A stretch of DNA of 59,910 nucleotides from Thermoanaerobaculia bacterium. GTDB lineage: Bacteria; Acidobacteriota; Thermoanaerobaculia; Multivoradales; JAHEKO01. Shown here piece after piece: positions 29,552-38,173 of this stretch; position 1 is the first letter of the stretch, and every line of letters begins with the position of its first letter. Under the pieces are notes generated by a model. The model worked only from the letters and a program-made list of their open reading frames with translations, ran no database searches and was not told the origin of the DNA. The position numbers were made by a program, and so were the translations under genes. The stretch covers positions 1 through 59,910 of the forward strand of contig CAMYLC010000090.1 of the NCBI GenBank assembly GCA_947259195.1. Direction: 5' to 3'.

Positions 29552-29925
29552 AGACTCTTCTCGACGCCCTCGATACATACGGGAGATGGTTGGAGCGGAG
29601 ACGCCAGGCCAAGCAGGGGCAGAGCGAGGCGCAAACCAGGGCTATCCGAAGTGTCCTCCTGGCGGTCTCTTCAACTCGCGCCTATCTTTACGATCTGCGC
29701 CAGGGAAAAAGACAGGACCGAAGCCGGGAGAAGGAACTGTCCAGGCTTTGGACCGACGCGGCTATCGATGTCCGGAGTGTGGATCAGCGGCTTTCGAGCA
29801 TCGCTGTTGTGAGCTCACTTGGTTGGGCCGATCCCGACCTGCAGGATGATTCGAAGCACGGGCGAATTGAAGACCAACTGGAACTGATCCAGCGTCAATG
29901 CGAGTGGTTGCTGGAGCAGTCTTGA
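29545..29925 (+). CDS. Hypothetical charged alpha-helical protein
   Basis: 126 residues with a strongly charged, helical composition and no Cys; no signal peptide or membrane segment. Starts at ATG 29545, overlapping the previous gene by 7 nt, which supports it as a real coupled gene. I do not recognise a family. The following 164 bp hold nothing evident. Confidence 0.55.
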   Translation: MLKTLLDALDTYGRWLERRRQAKQGQSEAQTRAIRSVLLAVSSTRAYLYDLRQGKRQDRSREKELSRLWTDAAIDVRSVDQRLSSIAVVSSLGWADPDLQDDSKHGRIEDQLELIQRQCEWLLEQS

Positions 29926-30089
29926 AGACTGCGGTTCGATGGTCGCCTGTCCCTCTTGGCGAGGGTCTGGCGCTGTGCCCCGAGCCGGGACCTCCGACTC
30001 GAGGGTTGCCGGGCCCACGATTCGGGACTCGTCGAGCTGAGCTACGTTCGAGCCGAGGCCAACCCTGAAGGATCGAGAGAGAGACCGCG

Positions 30090-30785
30090 ATGATCGAGTT
30101 CGAGAAATTCACCCACCTGACGTTCGATTGCTACGGCACGATCATCGATTGGGAGACGGGAATCCTGTCTGCCGTGCATCCCGTGTTGGAGCGCCACGGG
30201 ATCACCATTGATGAGGCCGAGATACTGCAGTTGTACGCTGGACTCGAGGCAGAGCAGGAAGCCGGTGCCTACAAGCCTTACAGGCAGGTCCTGATGGGAG
30301 TGATGGGGGGCTTCGGGGAGGAGTTGGGATTCACTCCGTCGGAGGCCGACCTCTTGGCTTTGCCAGAGTCGGTCGGGGGGTGGCCACAATTTCCCGACAG
30401 CGTCGAAGCGCTGCAGCGCCTGCAGTTGGGCTTCGAGCTGGTCATCCTGTCCAACATCGACGACGACCTGTTCACCGCGACGGAGGAGGGGTTGGGAGTC
30501 GACTTCGACGAGGTCATCACCGCCGAACAGGTCGGGAGTTACAAGCCTTCCCGGCGGCACTTCGATGTGGCCCTCGACAGGCTGCTGGTGCCGCGGCTGC
30601 AGGTTCTGCACGTGGCGCAAAGCCTGTTTCACGATCATGCTCCTGCCAAGCGTCTGGGTTTCACCACCGTCTGGGTGAATCGGCCGAGTCGATGTCCGGG
30701 GATTGGGGTTGCCCCACCAACTCGATGCTCGCCTGATCTGGAGGTCCCCGATCTCGAGAGTCTCGCGGAGCTAGCTGGTATATGA
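30090..30785 (+). CDS. HAD-superfamily hydrolase, haloacid dehalogenase type II-like
   Basis: A 231-residue HAD protein. Motif I is TFDCYGTIIDWE, whose first Asp is the nucleophile; motif II is VILSNIDDD; motif III Lys is in GSYKPS; and the acidic motif IV is around SLFHDHAPAKRLGF. The DCYGTxIDWE signature is that of the 2-haloacid dehalogenase subgroup, though many members act on other substrates. Starts at ATG 30090 after GAGAGAGA. Confidence 0.85.
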   Translation: MIEFEKFTHLTFDCYGTIIDWETGILSAVHPVLERHGITIDEAEILQLYAGLEAEQEAGAYKPYRQVLMGVMGGFGEELGFTPSEADLLALPESVGGWPQFPDSVEALQRLQLGFELVILSNIDDDLFTATEEGLGVDFDEVITAEQVGSYKPSRRHFDVALDRLLVPRLQVLHVAQSLFHDHAPAKRLGFTTVWVNRPSRCPGIGVAPPTRCSPDLEVPDLESLAELAGI

Positions 30786-30796
30786 GCGTTGACGAC

Positions 30797-30809
30797 GCAG
30801 ATTATCTGC
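30797..30809 (+). promoter_or_regulatory. Short palindrome in the leader of the hemolysin-III gene
   Basis: GCAGAT-T-ATCTGC is a perfect 6+1+6 inverted repeat just after TTGACG (30789-30794), a possible -35 box. It lies in the 46-bp gap before a membrane protein gene. No clear -10 box at normal spacing. Possible operator. Confidence 0.3.
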
Positions 30810-30831
30810 ACACTGGGATAGACTTCGATAG

Positions 30832-31494
30832 ATGAGCATGCGAGCCAGAGTCGCACGGTACAGCCCGGCTGAGGAGATCGCCAACAGCATCACCCATGGC
30901 GTCGGCCTGCTGCTTGCCATCGGTGGGTTGGCGACGCTGGTTGCGTTTGCAGCCCTGCGCGGTACCGCCTGGCACATCGTCGGCTGCAGCATCTTCGGTG
31001 CGACACTGGTCCTTTCCTACTTGACCTCGACGCTCTACCACAGCGTGCCCACGGTTCGGGCGAAGTCGATTCTGCGAATCTTCGATCACTGTGCGATCTT
31101 TTTGCTCATCGCGGGAACCTACACGCCGTTCATGCTGGTGAATCTGCGTGGGCCATGGGGCTGGTCCCTTTTCGGGGTCGTTTGGGGCATCGCCACTCTA
31201 GGCATCGTCTTCAAGGTGACCATGTTGCGAAAGTGGACTGTCGTTTCGGTGGCTTTGTACGTCGCCATGGGTTGGGTCGTGGTGGTCGCGACCAAGCCGA
31301 TGCTCTCTGCGGTTGCTCCCGGAGGTCTGCTGCTGCTCCTCCTCGGCGGCCTGGCATACACGGGTGGTGTCGCCTTCTATGCCTGGCGTCGGATGCCGTA
31401 TCACCACGCCATCTGGCACCTGTTCGTCCTGGCCGGCAGCGTATTTCATTTCTTCGCCGTGCTCTTCTACGTGATTCCTCTCGGCGGCTCCTGA
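30832..31494 (+). CDS. Hemolysin III / TrhA family membrane protein
   Basis: 220 residues with seven predicted membrane helices. It has the PAQR-like conserved elements ANSITHGVG in helix 1, LTSTLYHS, FDHCAIFLLIAGTYTPF and the C-terminal HAIWHLFVLAGSVFHF with metal-ligand His residues. In E. coli the family affects membrane energetics; bacterial members are not proven toxins. ATG 30832 is used; 30838 is an alternative. Confidence 0.9.
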   Translation: MSMRARVARYSPAEEIANSITHGVGLLLAIGGLATLVAFAALRGTAWHIVGCSIFGATLVLSYLTSTLYHSVPTVRAKSILRIFDHCAIFLLIAGTYTPFMLVNLRGPWGWSLFGVVWGIATLGIVFKVTMLRKWTVVSVALYVAMGWVVVVATKPMLSAVAPGGLLLLLLGGLAYTGGVAFYAWRRMPYHHAIWHLFVLAGSVFHFFAVLFYVIPLGGS

Positions 31495-31526
31495 GGGGCG
31501 TCACGTCGAGGATTCGGCCTATCGCC

Positions 31527-32111
31527 GTGACTGATCGCGACAGACAATCAAGACTCGTCCTAGTCAAGCACTCTCTACCGGAGATGCAGATTCAGGCGGA
31601 GTCGCGGTTCTGGAAGCTGTCCGAGGAAGGGCGCAAGCGGTGCGCTTCTCTGGCGGACAAGCTTCGGCGCTTCGATCTCGCTCGGATCGTCTCCAGCAAT
31701 GAGCCGAAGGCAGTGGAGACGGCAGAGCTCGTGGCGTCCCAGCTGACCCGCACTCATATCGTCCGGCCGGATTTGCAGGAGATCGATCGCACAGGACTCG
31801 GATTCGTCGGCCTGGAGGCTTATCAAGAGACCTTCAGACGGTTCTTCGCCGAGCCTGACCGAGTCGTGATGGGATCCGAAACGGCCGAAGAGGCACGGGC
31901 GCGGTTCACCGCAGCCGTCGAGGGTGTGCTCGAAGAGTTTCCCGATGAGACGCTGGCAATCGTGACTCATGGAACGGTGATCTCTCTACTGGTCTCCGAG
32001 CCTACCCCCGAAGATCGATTTCGCCTCTGGAGGCGGCTCGGGATGCCCTCGTATGTCGTCGTCTCGAGGCCGACGCTCGAGATCGTCGAAGAGTTCTACG
32101 GCGTCGACTGA
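31527..32111 (+). CDS. Histidine phosphatase superfamily protein
   Basis: A 194-residue protein of the phosphoglycerate mutase-like fold. The N-terminal motif reads LVLVKHSLPE rather than LVRHGE, so the phosphorylated His is present but the usual Arg is Lys and the Gly is Ser. The second His is in IVTHGTVI. The ESRFWKLSEEGRKRC segment corresponds to the LTxxGxxQA helix. Substrate unknown. GTG 31527 is chosen because the preceding gene ends at 31494. Confidence 0.8.
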   Translation: MTDRDRQSRLVLVKHSLPEMQIQAESRFWKLSEEGRKRCASLADKLRRFDLARIVSSNEPKAVETAELVASQLTRTHIVRPDLQEIDRTGLGFVGLEAYQETFRRFFAEPDRVVMGSETAEEARARFTAAVEGVLEEFPDETLAIVTHGTVISLLVSEPTPEDRFRLWRRLGMPSYVVVSRPTLEIVEEFYGVD

Positions 32112-32162
32112 GCCGGAAGCCGGCCGAGAGGACCGGGGAGGATACCGAGAATGGTACCGGGA

Positions 32163-32489
32163 ATGAAGTACCACCACATCGGGATTCCGACTCGAGAGAA
32201 ACGAGACGACGCGGAGTATCTGCCCGCTTTCAAGGTGTACGTCTCGAGCTTCGATCGCGGTTCGTTCGGCATCGAATGGATGAGATTCGAGGACGATAGC
32301 CCAGTTCCAGACCTTGTAAAGACAGTTCCCCACGTCGCCTTCGAGGTGCCCGATCTCACGACCGCCATCGCTGGTAAAGAGCTGCTGATCGAGCCCAACA
32401 GCCCTTCAGAAGGCGTCACCGTAGCCTTCATTGTCGATGACGGGGCGCCAATCGAATTTCTCGAGTTCTCACAGCCTCGAACCGATTGA
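32163..32489 (+). CDS. VOC-superfamily (glyoxalase-like) protein
   Basis: A 108-residue single-domain protein. YHHIGIPT is a typical first strand with the metal-binding His, and later PHVAFEVPDL and PIEFLEFSQP suit the second half of the fold, with the last Glu as a ligand. Similar small proteins are often unannotated lyases or binding proteins. The start could be ATG 32151 or 32163. Confidence 0.75.
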   Translation: MKYHHIGIPTREKRDDAEYLPAFKVYVSSFDRGSFGIEWMRFEDDSPVPDLVKTVPHVAFEVPDLTTAIAGKELLIEPNSPSEGVTVAFIVDDGAPIEFLEFSQPRTD

Positions 32490-32499
32490 GGACTGATTC

Positions 32500-33186
32500 G
32501 TGAGTCGAAAGGGCCGGCGCCGAAAGCTCTGGCCGCGCGCATTGGGCTCGATCGTCGTGCTAGCTATCGGCTTACCGTTCCCGATCGTCTTGCCTTGGCG
32601 CTGGCTCGAGCCGCCGGATAGCGCCTTCATGATTCGGGCCCGGGGTGAAGGTGCGGATATCGATCAGCGGTGGGTCTCATGGGAGTCGATTTCGCCTCAT
32701 CTGCCCATAGCGGTCGTAGCGGCAGAGGACCAGAAGTTTCCCGAGCACCGTGGCTTCGACACCGAGTCGATCCGGTCTGCCCTGGAGGAGGAAGGCTCCA
32801 AGGGGCGAGGCGCCAGCACGATCTCACAGCAGGTCGTCAAGAACCTCTTTCTCTGGCCTGGCAGAAGCTTGACCCGCAAGGGAATCGAGGCCTATCTCAC
32901 CTTTTTCCTCGAGATTCTCTGGCCGAAGCAGCGAATCCTCGAGGTCTATTTGAATGTGGCCGAGTTCGGTCCCGGAATCTTCGGGGCCGAAGCCGCCGCT
33001 CAGACCTTCTTCGGCAAACCGGCCTCGCAGCTGAGTGCGCGGGAGTCGGCTCTGATGGCGACCGTGCTGCCGAGTCCGAAGCGGATGTTTCCGGGCCGAC
33101 CATCCCCATATATGGAAGGGAGAGCCGGCTGGATCTTGCGCCAGATGGAGCAGCTGGGCGGCCCAAGCTATCTGGAGGGAATGTAG
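32500..33186 (+). CDS. mtgA: Monofunctional peptidoglycan glycosyltransferase
   Basis: Polymerises lipid II into glycan strands in the periplasm without a transpeptidase domain. 228 residues: one N-terminal membrane anchor (about 10-33), then a GT51 domain with the catalytic Glu motif [45 protein letters not shown] and [14 protein letters not shown]. Start is GTG 32500, 10 bp after the VOC gene. Confidence 0.95.
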   Translation: MSRKGRRRKLWPRALGSIVVLAIGLPFPIVLPWRWLEPPDSAFMIRARGEGADIDQRWVSWESISPHLPIAVVAAEDQKFPEHRGFDTESIRSALEEEGSKGRGASTISQQVVKNLFLWPGRSLTRKGIEAYLTFFLEILWPKQRILEVYLNVAEFGPGIFGAEAAAQTFFGKPASQLSARESALMATVLPSPKRMFPGRPSPYMEGRAGWILRQMEQLGGPSYLEGM

Positions 33187-33242
33187 TCGGGGCTGGTCTG
33201 GTCTCGACTCGCTAGAATGACCGAACCGTTGAAAGGAGCTCC

Positions 33243-33893
33243 ATGCTGGATCGGGATCGATGGGAGGGCCTTTTCGAGCGTTTCTTGCAGGACCGGGTAG
33301 AGACCGATCCGGCTCATGGGATGGACCATGTGAGACGGGTAGTGGCCAACGCGCTGCAACTAGCGGAGACCGAAGAAGCCAGGCTTGAAGTGGTCTTGCC
33401 TGCAGCCTGGCTGCACGATTGCGTAGTCGTCCCCAAGAAGTTCCCCGACAGATCGACTGCCTCCACGATGGCGGCCCGGACGGCTCGTGAGTGGCTGCAG
33501 ACCGAGGGCTACGATCCGACCAGCCTCGACGAGATCGAGCACGCTATCGTCGCCCACAGCTTCTCGGCTGGAATCCGTCCCCAGACGATCGAAGCCAAGG
33601 TGGTTCAGGATGCGGATCGACTCGACTCACTGGGTGCCATCGGAATCGCAAGGTGCTTGATGCTGGGAGGCAGCCTGGATCGCCCCCTCTATGACATGGG
33701 TGATCCCTTCTGCGAGGGGCGAGATCCCGAAGACTCAGTCTTCACGATCGATCACTTCTACACCAAGCTGCTCCTCTTGGGCGAGAGAATGCAGACCGAC
33801 TCGGGGCGCAAACAAGCCGTGCGGCGTACGGAGTTCATGATCGCCTACCTGCAAGAACTGGCGCTGGAGGTCGGCGCAGATCAGGTGGACTGA
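33243..33893 (+). CDS. HD-domain phosphohydrolase (YedJ-like)
   Basis: 216 residues. The metal site is visible: HGMDHVRRV (first His), WLHDCV (HD dyad) and DADRLDSLGAIGIAR (later Asp). The protein resembles the YedJ family of small HD proteins; substrate unknown, often nucleotides. ATG 33243 is preceded by AAAGGAG. Confidence 0.85.
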   Translation: MLDRDRWEGLFERFLQDRVETDPAHGMDHVRRVVANALQLAETEEARLEVVLPAAWLHDCVVVPKKFPDRSTASTMAARTAREWLQTEGYDPTSLDEIEHAIVAHSFSAGIRPQTIEAKVVQDADRLDSLGAIGIARCLMLGGSLDRPLYDMGDPFCEGRDPEDSVFTIDHFYTKLLLLGERMQTDSGRKQAVRRTEFMIAYLQELALEVGADQVD

Positions 33894-33977
33894 GATCCGG
33901 TGGGCAGGTTGGGCGTCTCGTCTGTTGTTGAACGCGAGAGGTCTCGGTTGGAGTAGGCTGTCTACAAGGAGGACTCC

Positions 33978-34229
33978 ATGAAACTAGATGTCAGGGCATT
34001 CGCGATCACCTGTGGAATCCTGTTGGGACTGGGGCTGTTCATGGTGACCTGGTGGATCATCATCCTCGATGGTCCGTCAGACCGCACGACCTTCATTGGT
34101 CAGATCTACCGAGGCTACGGCCTCCATGCAGCTGGCAGTGTGATGGGTCTGATCTGGGGCCTGGTGGATGGTGCGATCGGGGGCGCCATCTTTGCTTGGC
34201 TCTACAACATCCTGGCCAGTCGTTCCTAG
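33978..34229 (+). CDS. Small two-helix membrane protein
   Basis: 83 residues with hydrophobic helices at about 8-30 and 53-78, separated by a loop ([18 protein letters not shown]). Similar sequences are sometimes labelled phage holin in databases, but no phage gene is near and the glycine pattern is unlike known holins. Function unknown. Strong site AAGGAGGA directly upstream of ATG 33978. Confidence 0.7.
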   Translation: MKLDVRAFAITCGILLGLGLFMVTWWIIILDGPSDRTTFIGQIYRGYGLHAAGSVMGLIWGLVDGAIGGAIFAWLYNILASRS

Positions 34230-34321
34230 AGCGCCGCTTCCGGCAACTGATCCAATGTGTCGATTCGGCGCTGGGTACCCGAGGTGCTATCGTTCGCGAA
34301 ATCCTCTTTGAGGGTCGATCC

Positions 34322-34597
34322 ATGATGAAGAAGGTCAAGGCGATCGTGATGGGCCGCGTGCAGGGTGTTTGGTTCAGAGCCAACACGATGCAGGAGGCGA
34401 AGCTGCTTGGAGTCCGTGGATACGCCCGGAATCTGCCGGACGGCTCGGTTGAGATCGTCGCCGAGGGCGAAGCCGCTGCGGTGGATACTCTGATCGCGTG
34501 GGCGGGAGAGGGCCCCCCTCTGGCCGTGGTAAGCCATGTGCGGGTGGAGGACCTGGACTATGACGACGAGTTTTCCAACTTTGCAGTCCGACATTGA
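34322..34597 (+). CDS. acyP: Acylphosphatase
   Basis: 91 residues; hydrolyses acyl phosphates. The catalytic Arg is in GRVQGVWFR and the Asn in [13 protein letters not shown], both as in the family. Starts at ATG 34322 or 34325 after GAGGGT. Confidence 0.95.
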   Translation: MMKKVKAIVMGRVQGVWFRANTMQEAKLLGVRGYARNLPDGSVEIVAEGEAAAVDTLIAWAGEGPPLAVVSHVRVEDLDYDDEFSNFAVRH

Positions 34598-34649
34598 TCC
34601 ATGTTGTCGGCGAGACGGGCGGAAGCAAGTTGAAAAGGAGATAGATCAT

Positions 34650-34847
34650 GTGTCGACCGTCGTGTTTCCAAAGGGAGAGGATCCGACCAGAGTGACCTCG
34701 TCGACGCAGTCGGGTGGCATCTTGGAGTTCACTATTTCGATCAGCCCCGACGAGACCACCCTCACCTACGCTGTCGAGCGTCAGGAAGGCGGCAATGTCA
34801 TCGCATCGCAGAAAGCGACGATTCGACTGGCATCTCAAGGTGAGTAA
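34650..34847 (+). CDS. Small hypothetical protein
   Basis: 65 residues if translation starts at GTG 34650, which has AAAAGGAG 9 nt upstream. The composition suggests beta strands (GGILEFTISISPDETTLTYAVE). The ATG two bases earlier is in another frame and gives only 15 residues. No family recognised. Confidence 0.45.
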   Translation: MSTVVFPKGEDPTRVTSSTQSGGILEFTISISPDETTLTYAVERQEGGNVIASQKATIRLASQGE

Positions 34848-34915
34848 GCCGAGCAAGAACTGTCAAGAACTTCTGTAACGACTTGGCGCTGGTCTTCGCG
34901 AGAGGAGGCCGACTG

Positions 34916-35410
34916 GTGTTCATCGAGCACATCCACCACATCATGGTTCGGGAGCTTCGCGGAATGAAGAACGAGCTTCTGGCCTATCAGGACGAGGGGG
35001 ATATTTGGCGGTCTGTGCCGGGCTTGCCGAATTCTGCGGGCACGATTGCCTTACATGTGGCTGGTAATTTACAGCATTTCGTGGGCGCGCAGCTTGGCAA
35101 GTCGGGCTACGTCCGAGACCGCGAGGCCGAGTTCGGACGCCGCGACGTCCCTGTGTCCGAGATGGTGAATGAGCTCGACAGAACTGTCGCCGCGCTGGAT
35201 GCAGCCTTCGCCAAGCTCGAAGATGAGGCAATGGACCATCCATTCCCGCAGGAAATCGCCGGCGTTCGGCCGACCGTAGGAGAGTTCCTCGTCCATCTCG
35301 TAGCCCATCTGGCCTACCACTTGGGACAGATCGACTACCACCGACGCTGCGTTACCGAGGATGACACCACGGCTGAGGTTCTCTCTCCCCGCGACCTGAA
35401 AGCCACCTAG
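34916..35410 (+). CDS. DinB-family protein
   Basis: 164-residue four-helix bundle of the DinB/DUF664 fold. Likely metal-binding His residues lie in HVAGNLQHF and in VAHLAYHLGQIDYHRR near the C-terminus. These proteins are often thiol-dependent S-transferases, but the role here is unknown. GTG 34916 has AGAGGAGG upstream. It converges on the selenoprotein MerB gene, with stop codons 2 bp apart. Confidence 0.85.
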   Translation: MFIEHIHHIMVRELRGMKNELLAYQDEGDIWRSVPGLPNSAGTIALHVAGNLQHFVGAQLGKSGYVRDREAEFGRRDVPVSEMVNELDRTVAALDAAFAKLEDEAMDHPFPQEIAGVRPTVGEFLVHLVAHLAYHLGQIDYHRRCVTEDDTTAEVLSPRDLKAT

Positions 35411-35412
35411 CC

Positions 35413-36159
35413 CTATTCCAGGCCGAACAAAGCTGCCTGGCCGATGGGTGAGGAGAAGGCACCGTGCTCGAGCGTCAGGAGCGCTCCGTCTACGAGCTTG
35501 CCGGCTTCGTAGGTCTCCAAGGCGTGATCTTCTGACCAGAAGAAGACGCTGTTGCGTCAGTAGGCGTGGATTATGTTGGGCTCGCGAAATGTCGGCCAGT
35601 CGATCTGCGGCTCGAAGAACATCGGCTTCGGCCCCGCCAGCTCCGCTTCATACTGCATCTCGCTGTCGACGGTCAGTCGCATTTGCTGGCCACAGTGGCC
35701 GCAAGCCGTTTCGATCGTCGCCTTGGTGAGTGTCTCGGTCAATCGCCCTTGCACGAAGGGCGCTACGAAAGCGTCCTCCGCTCAGGCGCCGTAGAGAGGC
35801 TCACCAGTGCTGAAAGTGAGCTTGTGGGGAGTCCGATCAGTGGTAACGGGAAAGGCCCAGGAGACGTCTCCTTCGTCGTTGCGGACCAGGAAGAAGAGAT
35901 TGCGCTCCAGGTCGTCGAGGATCTCGCCCGTACGAGACGCTGAGATGTCCAATTGCCGAGCGAAAGTCTCGGGCTTGATGGGCTGCCCGGTGCGGACCAA
36001 TTCAGTGACGGCTGAGCGTCGAATCGCGTGATGCTCCTCGGACATGAAGTCGAGCCGCCGCCGGCCGCGCTTGATTGCCTCCAGGACCAACCGCTTCCAA
36101 TCGACCGTCGGTAGGGATGTCAGAGATCCGTTGCTGATGATGCGAATATCCGAGTCCAT
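35413..36159 (-). CDS. MerB-like organomercurial lyase, predicted selenoprotein with two Sec residues
   Basis: Read with UGA as Sec at 35784-35782 and 35559-35557, this is one continuous 248-residue protein ending at UAG (35413-35415). Residues 65-120 hold the wHTH-like N-terminal domain of MerB. LYGA-U126-AED129 aligns with MerB LYAW-C96-ALD99, ETACGHCGQQMRLTV with the SHC117 strand, and AY-U201-RNSVFFWS with F-C159-CHVHFFAS. Thus both catalytic cysteines are Sec and the catalytic Asp is kept. MerB cleaves the C-Hg bond of organomercurials. Each UGA has a SECIS-like hairpin (see separate entries). The start is ATG 36159; there is no strong ribosome site. Divergent from an AlkD-like gene, convergent with a DinB-fold gene. 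The alternative is a twice-interrupted pseudogene, but the upstream, middle and downstream parts are all conserved. Confidence 0.85.
35528..35543 (-). promoter_or_regulatory. SECIS-like hairpin for the second UGA (U201) of merB-like
   Basis: On the minus strand, 6-bp stem UCUUCU/AGAAGA with loop GGUC, loop starting 20 nt after the UGA. G is first in the loop, as the bacterial SECIS rule expects. An alternative 7-bp stem with a UCUGGUC loop overlaps it. Confidence 0.65.
35744..35762 (-). promoter_or_regulatory. SECIS-like hairpin for the first UGA (U126) of merB-like
   Basis: On the minus strand, perfect 7-bp stem CGCCCUU/AAGGGCG with a CGUGC loop, starting 20 nt after the UGA. G is second in the loop. 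Location and shape fit bacterial SECIS rules. Confidence 0.7.
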
Positions 36160-36291
36160 GGTGAGTTGTATCTGCCCACTACCTCTCTGCCTCGATTATA
36201 GGACCTGGCGCATCCGCGAGCCAGTAGGCTCTCTCGGCTGCGCGGTTATGGCAGAATTGGCAGTAGCAACTCATCACTGATTGGAGCCAAG

Positions 36292-36975
36292 ATGGAACTG
36301 AAACGTGCGCTGGCAGCTCTGAAAGCCGCTGGGACCGCGCAGAACCGCAAGGTCTATCGGCGCCACGGCGTCAGCGACCCACTGTATGGCGTCAGCTATG
36401 CCATCCAGGGACAGCTGGCCAAACAAAACAAGCACGATACGGAGTTGGCGACCGGTCTCTGGGAGACGGGCAACCATGATGCGCGGATCCTCGCCGCCAT
36501 GATCGCCGACCCTCGAGAGATCAGAAGCTCACGGTTGGATAAGTGGGTGCGCGATCTGAACAACTACGTCCTGACCGACGCATTCTCCGATCTGGTGAGT
36601 CACAGTCCATTCGCCAAAGCCAAGATCGGTAAGTGGACACGATCCCCCAAGGAATTCGTCGGTGCGGCAGGGTGGAATGTCTTGGCCCGCCTGGCAAGAC
36701 AGGATCCCGAGCTGACAGACGAGGAGCTCGAGGACTACCTGGCGACGATTGAATCCGAGATCCACGGTCGCCAGAACAGGACTCGTCAGTCCATGAACAG
36801 CGCCCTGATCGCGATCGGAATTCGCAATCCGAAGCTCGAGCGCAAGGCTCTTGCTGCTGCCAGGAGGATCGGTAAGGTCGAAGTGGATCATGGCGAGACG
36901 AGCTGCAAGACTCCTGATCCTGCGGCCTACATCAAGAAGACCGTCGCCAGAAACAAGGCCAGACAGGCTGGCTGA
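36292..36975 (+). CDS. DNA alkylation repair (AlkD-like) protein
   Basis: 227 residues of HEAT-like helical repeats typical of the AlkC/AlkD glycosylase family, which excises alkylated purines. Segments such as VSDPLYGVSYAIQGQLAK and ILAAMIADPREI are family-like; I cannot map the catalytic Trp/Asp with certainty. ATG 36292 has GGAG upstream. Divergent from the selenoprotein gene across 132 bp. Confidence 0.8.
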   Translation: MELKRALAALKAAGTAQNRKVYRRHGVSDPLYGVSYAIQGQLAKQNKHDTELATGLWETGNHDARILAAMIADPREIRSSRLDKWVRDLNNYVLTDAFSDLVSHSPFAKAKIGKWTRSPKEFVGAAGWNVLARLARQDPELTDEELEDYLATIESEIHGRQNRTRQSMNSALIAIGIRNPKLERKALAAARRIGKVEVDHGETSCKTPDPAAYIKKTVARNKARQAG

Positions 36976-37020
36976 TCCAGGTTTGGAAGAGTAAGGAAGG
37001 GAATCGGAGAGGAGACCGCC

Positions 37021-37320
37021 ATGACGGACAGTACGCTGAGAGTCATTGCCCAATTGAGAGCCCAGCCGGGTAGGGAGGCCGACCTCAAGCGCGTGCTGGT
37101 CGGCCTGATCGAACCCTCCCGCGACGAGACCGGCTGTATCGGCTACGAGCTGCTGGAGAACCTCGAAGATCCGCGAGAGTTCACCTTTGTCGAAGAGTGG
37201 CAGGGTGAGTCGGCGCTCGAAGCTCATTTCAGCACCGACCACATAGCCAGAGCAGTACGGGAATTCCCGGTTCTCCTGGCTCAAGAGCTGGACCTCAGGA
37301 AGTACCATCGGGTCGATTGA
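37021..37320 (+). CDS. Putative quinol monooxygenase (ABM domain)
   Basis: 99-residue antibiotic-biosynthesis-monooxygenase fold. DETGCIGYELLENLEDPREFTF followed by EEWQGESALEAH is diagnostic of the YgiN-like group. Cofactorless oxygenases of this kind oxidise quinols; substrate unknown. ATG 37021 has GAGAGGAG upstream. Confidence 0.9.
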   Translation: MTDSTLRVIAQLRAQPGREADLKRVLVGLIEPSRDETGCIGYELLENLEDPREFTFVEEWQGESALEAHFSTDHIARAVREFPVLLAQELDLRKYHRVD

Positions 37321-37384
37321 ATTGCCGCAGGCTCTGGGTCTGCGGCATCGACAGGGCTGAATGGAAGGCCACTGGAGTCGTTCA

Positions 37385-38173
37385 ATGAAACGGGTACAGC
37401 TCATTCATTCGAAGCCGACCGAGGCCGAGGCCCGTGTGAGAACGCTGGAGGCAGCGGGTTACGAGGTCACCTACGAGCTCTTCCAGGGGCCACCGACGCT
37501 GCGCCGTCTTCGGGCCGATCCGCCCGACGCCGTGGCGATCGACCTGGAGTGCATGCCCAGCCAGGGACGCGACGTGGCCTTCCTTTTGCGTCAATCGAAA
37601 AGCACCCGTGGCCTACCCCTGGTCTTCGCCGGTGGCGATCGGGAGAAGGTCGCCAGGATCGCAGGAGCCTTGCCGGATGCCGTCTACACTTCGTGGGGCC
37701 GAATCCGAAGTGGCCTGAAGCGTGCCATCGCTCGACCGCCTGAAGAGCCGATCGTGCCCGCTTCAGCGCTGGCGGGCTACTCGGGGACACCACTTCCCCG
37801 CAAGCTCAGGATCAAATCTGACACGGTGGTGGCCTTGCTCGGCGCCCCTGAGGGCTTCGAAGAGGTGCTCGAGCCCCTGCCCAGCAGTGTCCGGTTCAAG
37901 CGAAGCGCTCGAGGTGCCGCGAATCTGATCCTCCTTTTCGTGAGATCCAGGGACGAGATGGAGCGGAGGTTTCCTACCGCGGCCCGCTGTCTGGCCAAAG
38001 GGGGGGGGTTGTGGATCGCTTGGCCGAAGAAGGCCTCCGGTGTAGCCACCGACCTGACGCAGGCGGCGGTGCGGTCTTTCGGCTTGGGCGCGGACTTCGT
38101 TGATTACAAGATCTGCGCCATCGACGATACATGGTCGGGCCTACTTTTCGCCCGACGAAGGAAGAAGGGTTGA
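37385..38173 (+). CDS. Receiver-like plus DUF3052 protein
   Basis: 262 residues. The N-terminal half has a CheY-like beta/alpha arrangement (VAIDLECMPSQGRDVAFLLRQS) but no clear Asp-phosphorylation loop. The C-terminal half (LLGAPEGFEEVLEPL, LWIAWPKKASGVATDLT, ICAIDDTWSGLLFARR) matches DUF3052. ATG 37385 is favoured over 37361. A run of nine G at 38000-38008 lies in the coding region. The stop codon is inside an R2 repeat unit. Confidence 0.75.
   Translation: MKRVQLIHSKPTEAEARVRTLEAAGYEVTYELFQGPPTLRRLRADPPDAVAIDLECMPSQGRDVAFLLRQSKSTRGLPLVFAGGDREKVARIAGALPDAVYTSWGRIRSGLKRAIARPPEEPIVPASALAGYSGTPLPRKLRIKSDTVVALLGAPEGFEEVLEPLPSSVRFKRSARGAANLILLFVRSRDEMERRFPTAARCLAKGGGLWIAWPKKASGVATDLTQAAVRSFGLGADFVDYKICAIDDTWSGLLFARRRKKG

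Noticed and set aside
33978..34229. Phage holin
   Set aside because: Two hydrophobic helices alone do not make a holin; no lysis or phage gene is nearby.
35413..36159. merB-like gene as a pseudogene with two nonsense mutations
   Set aside because: Both stops are UGA, both sit on catalytic Cys positions, all three segments remain conserved in frame, and each UGA has a SECIS-like hairpin.
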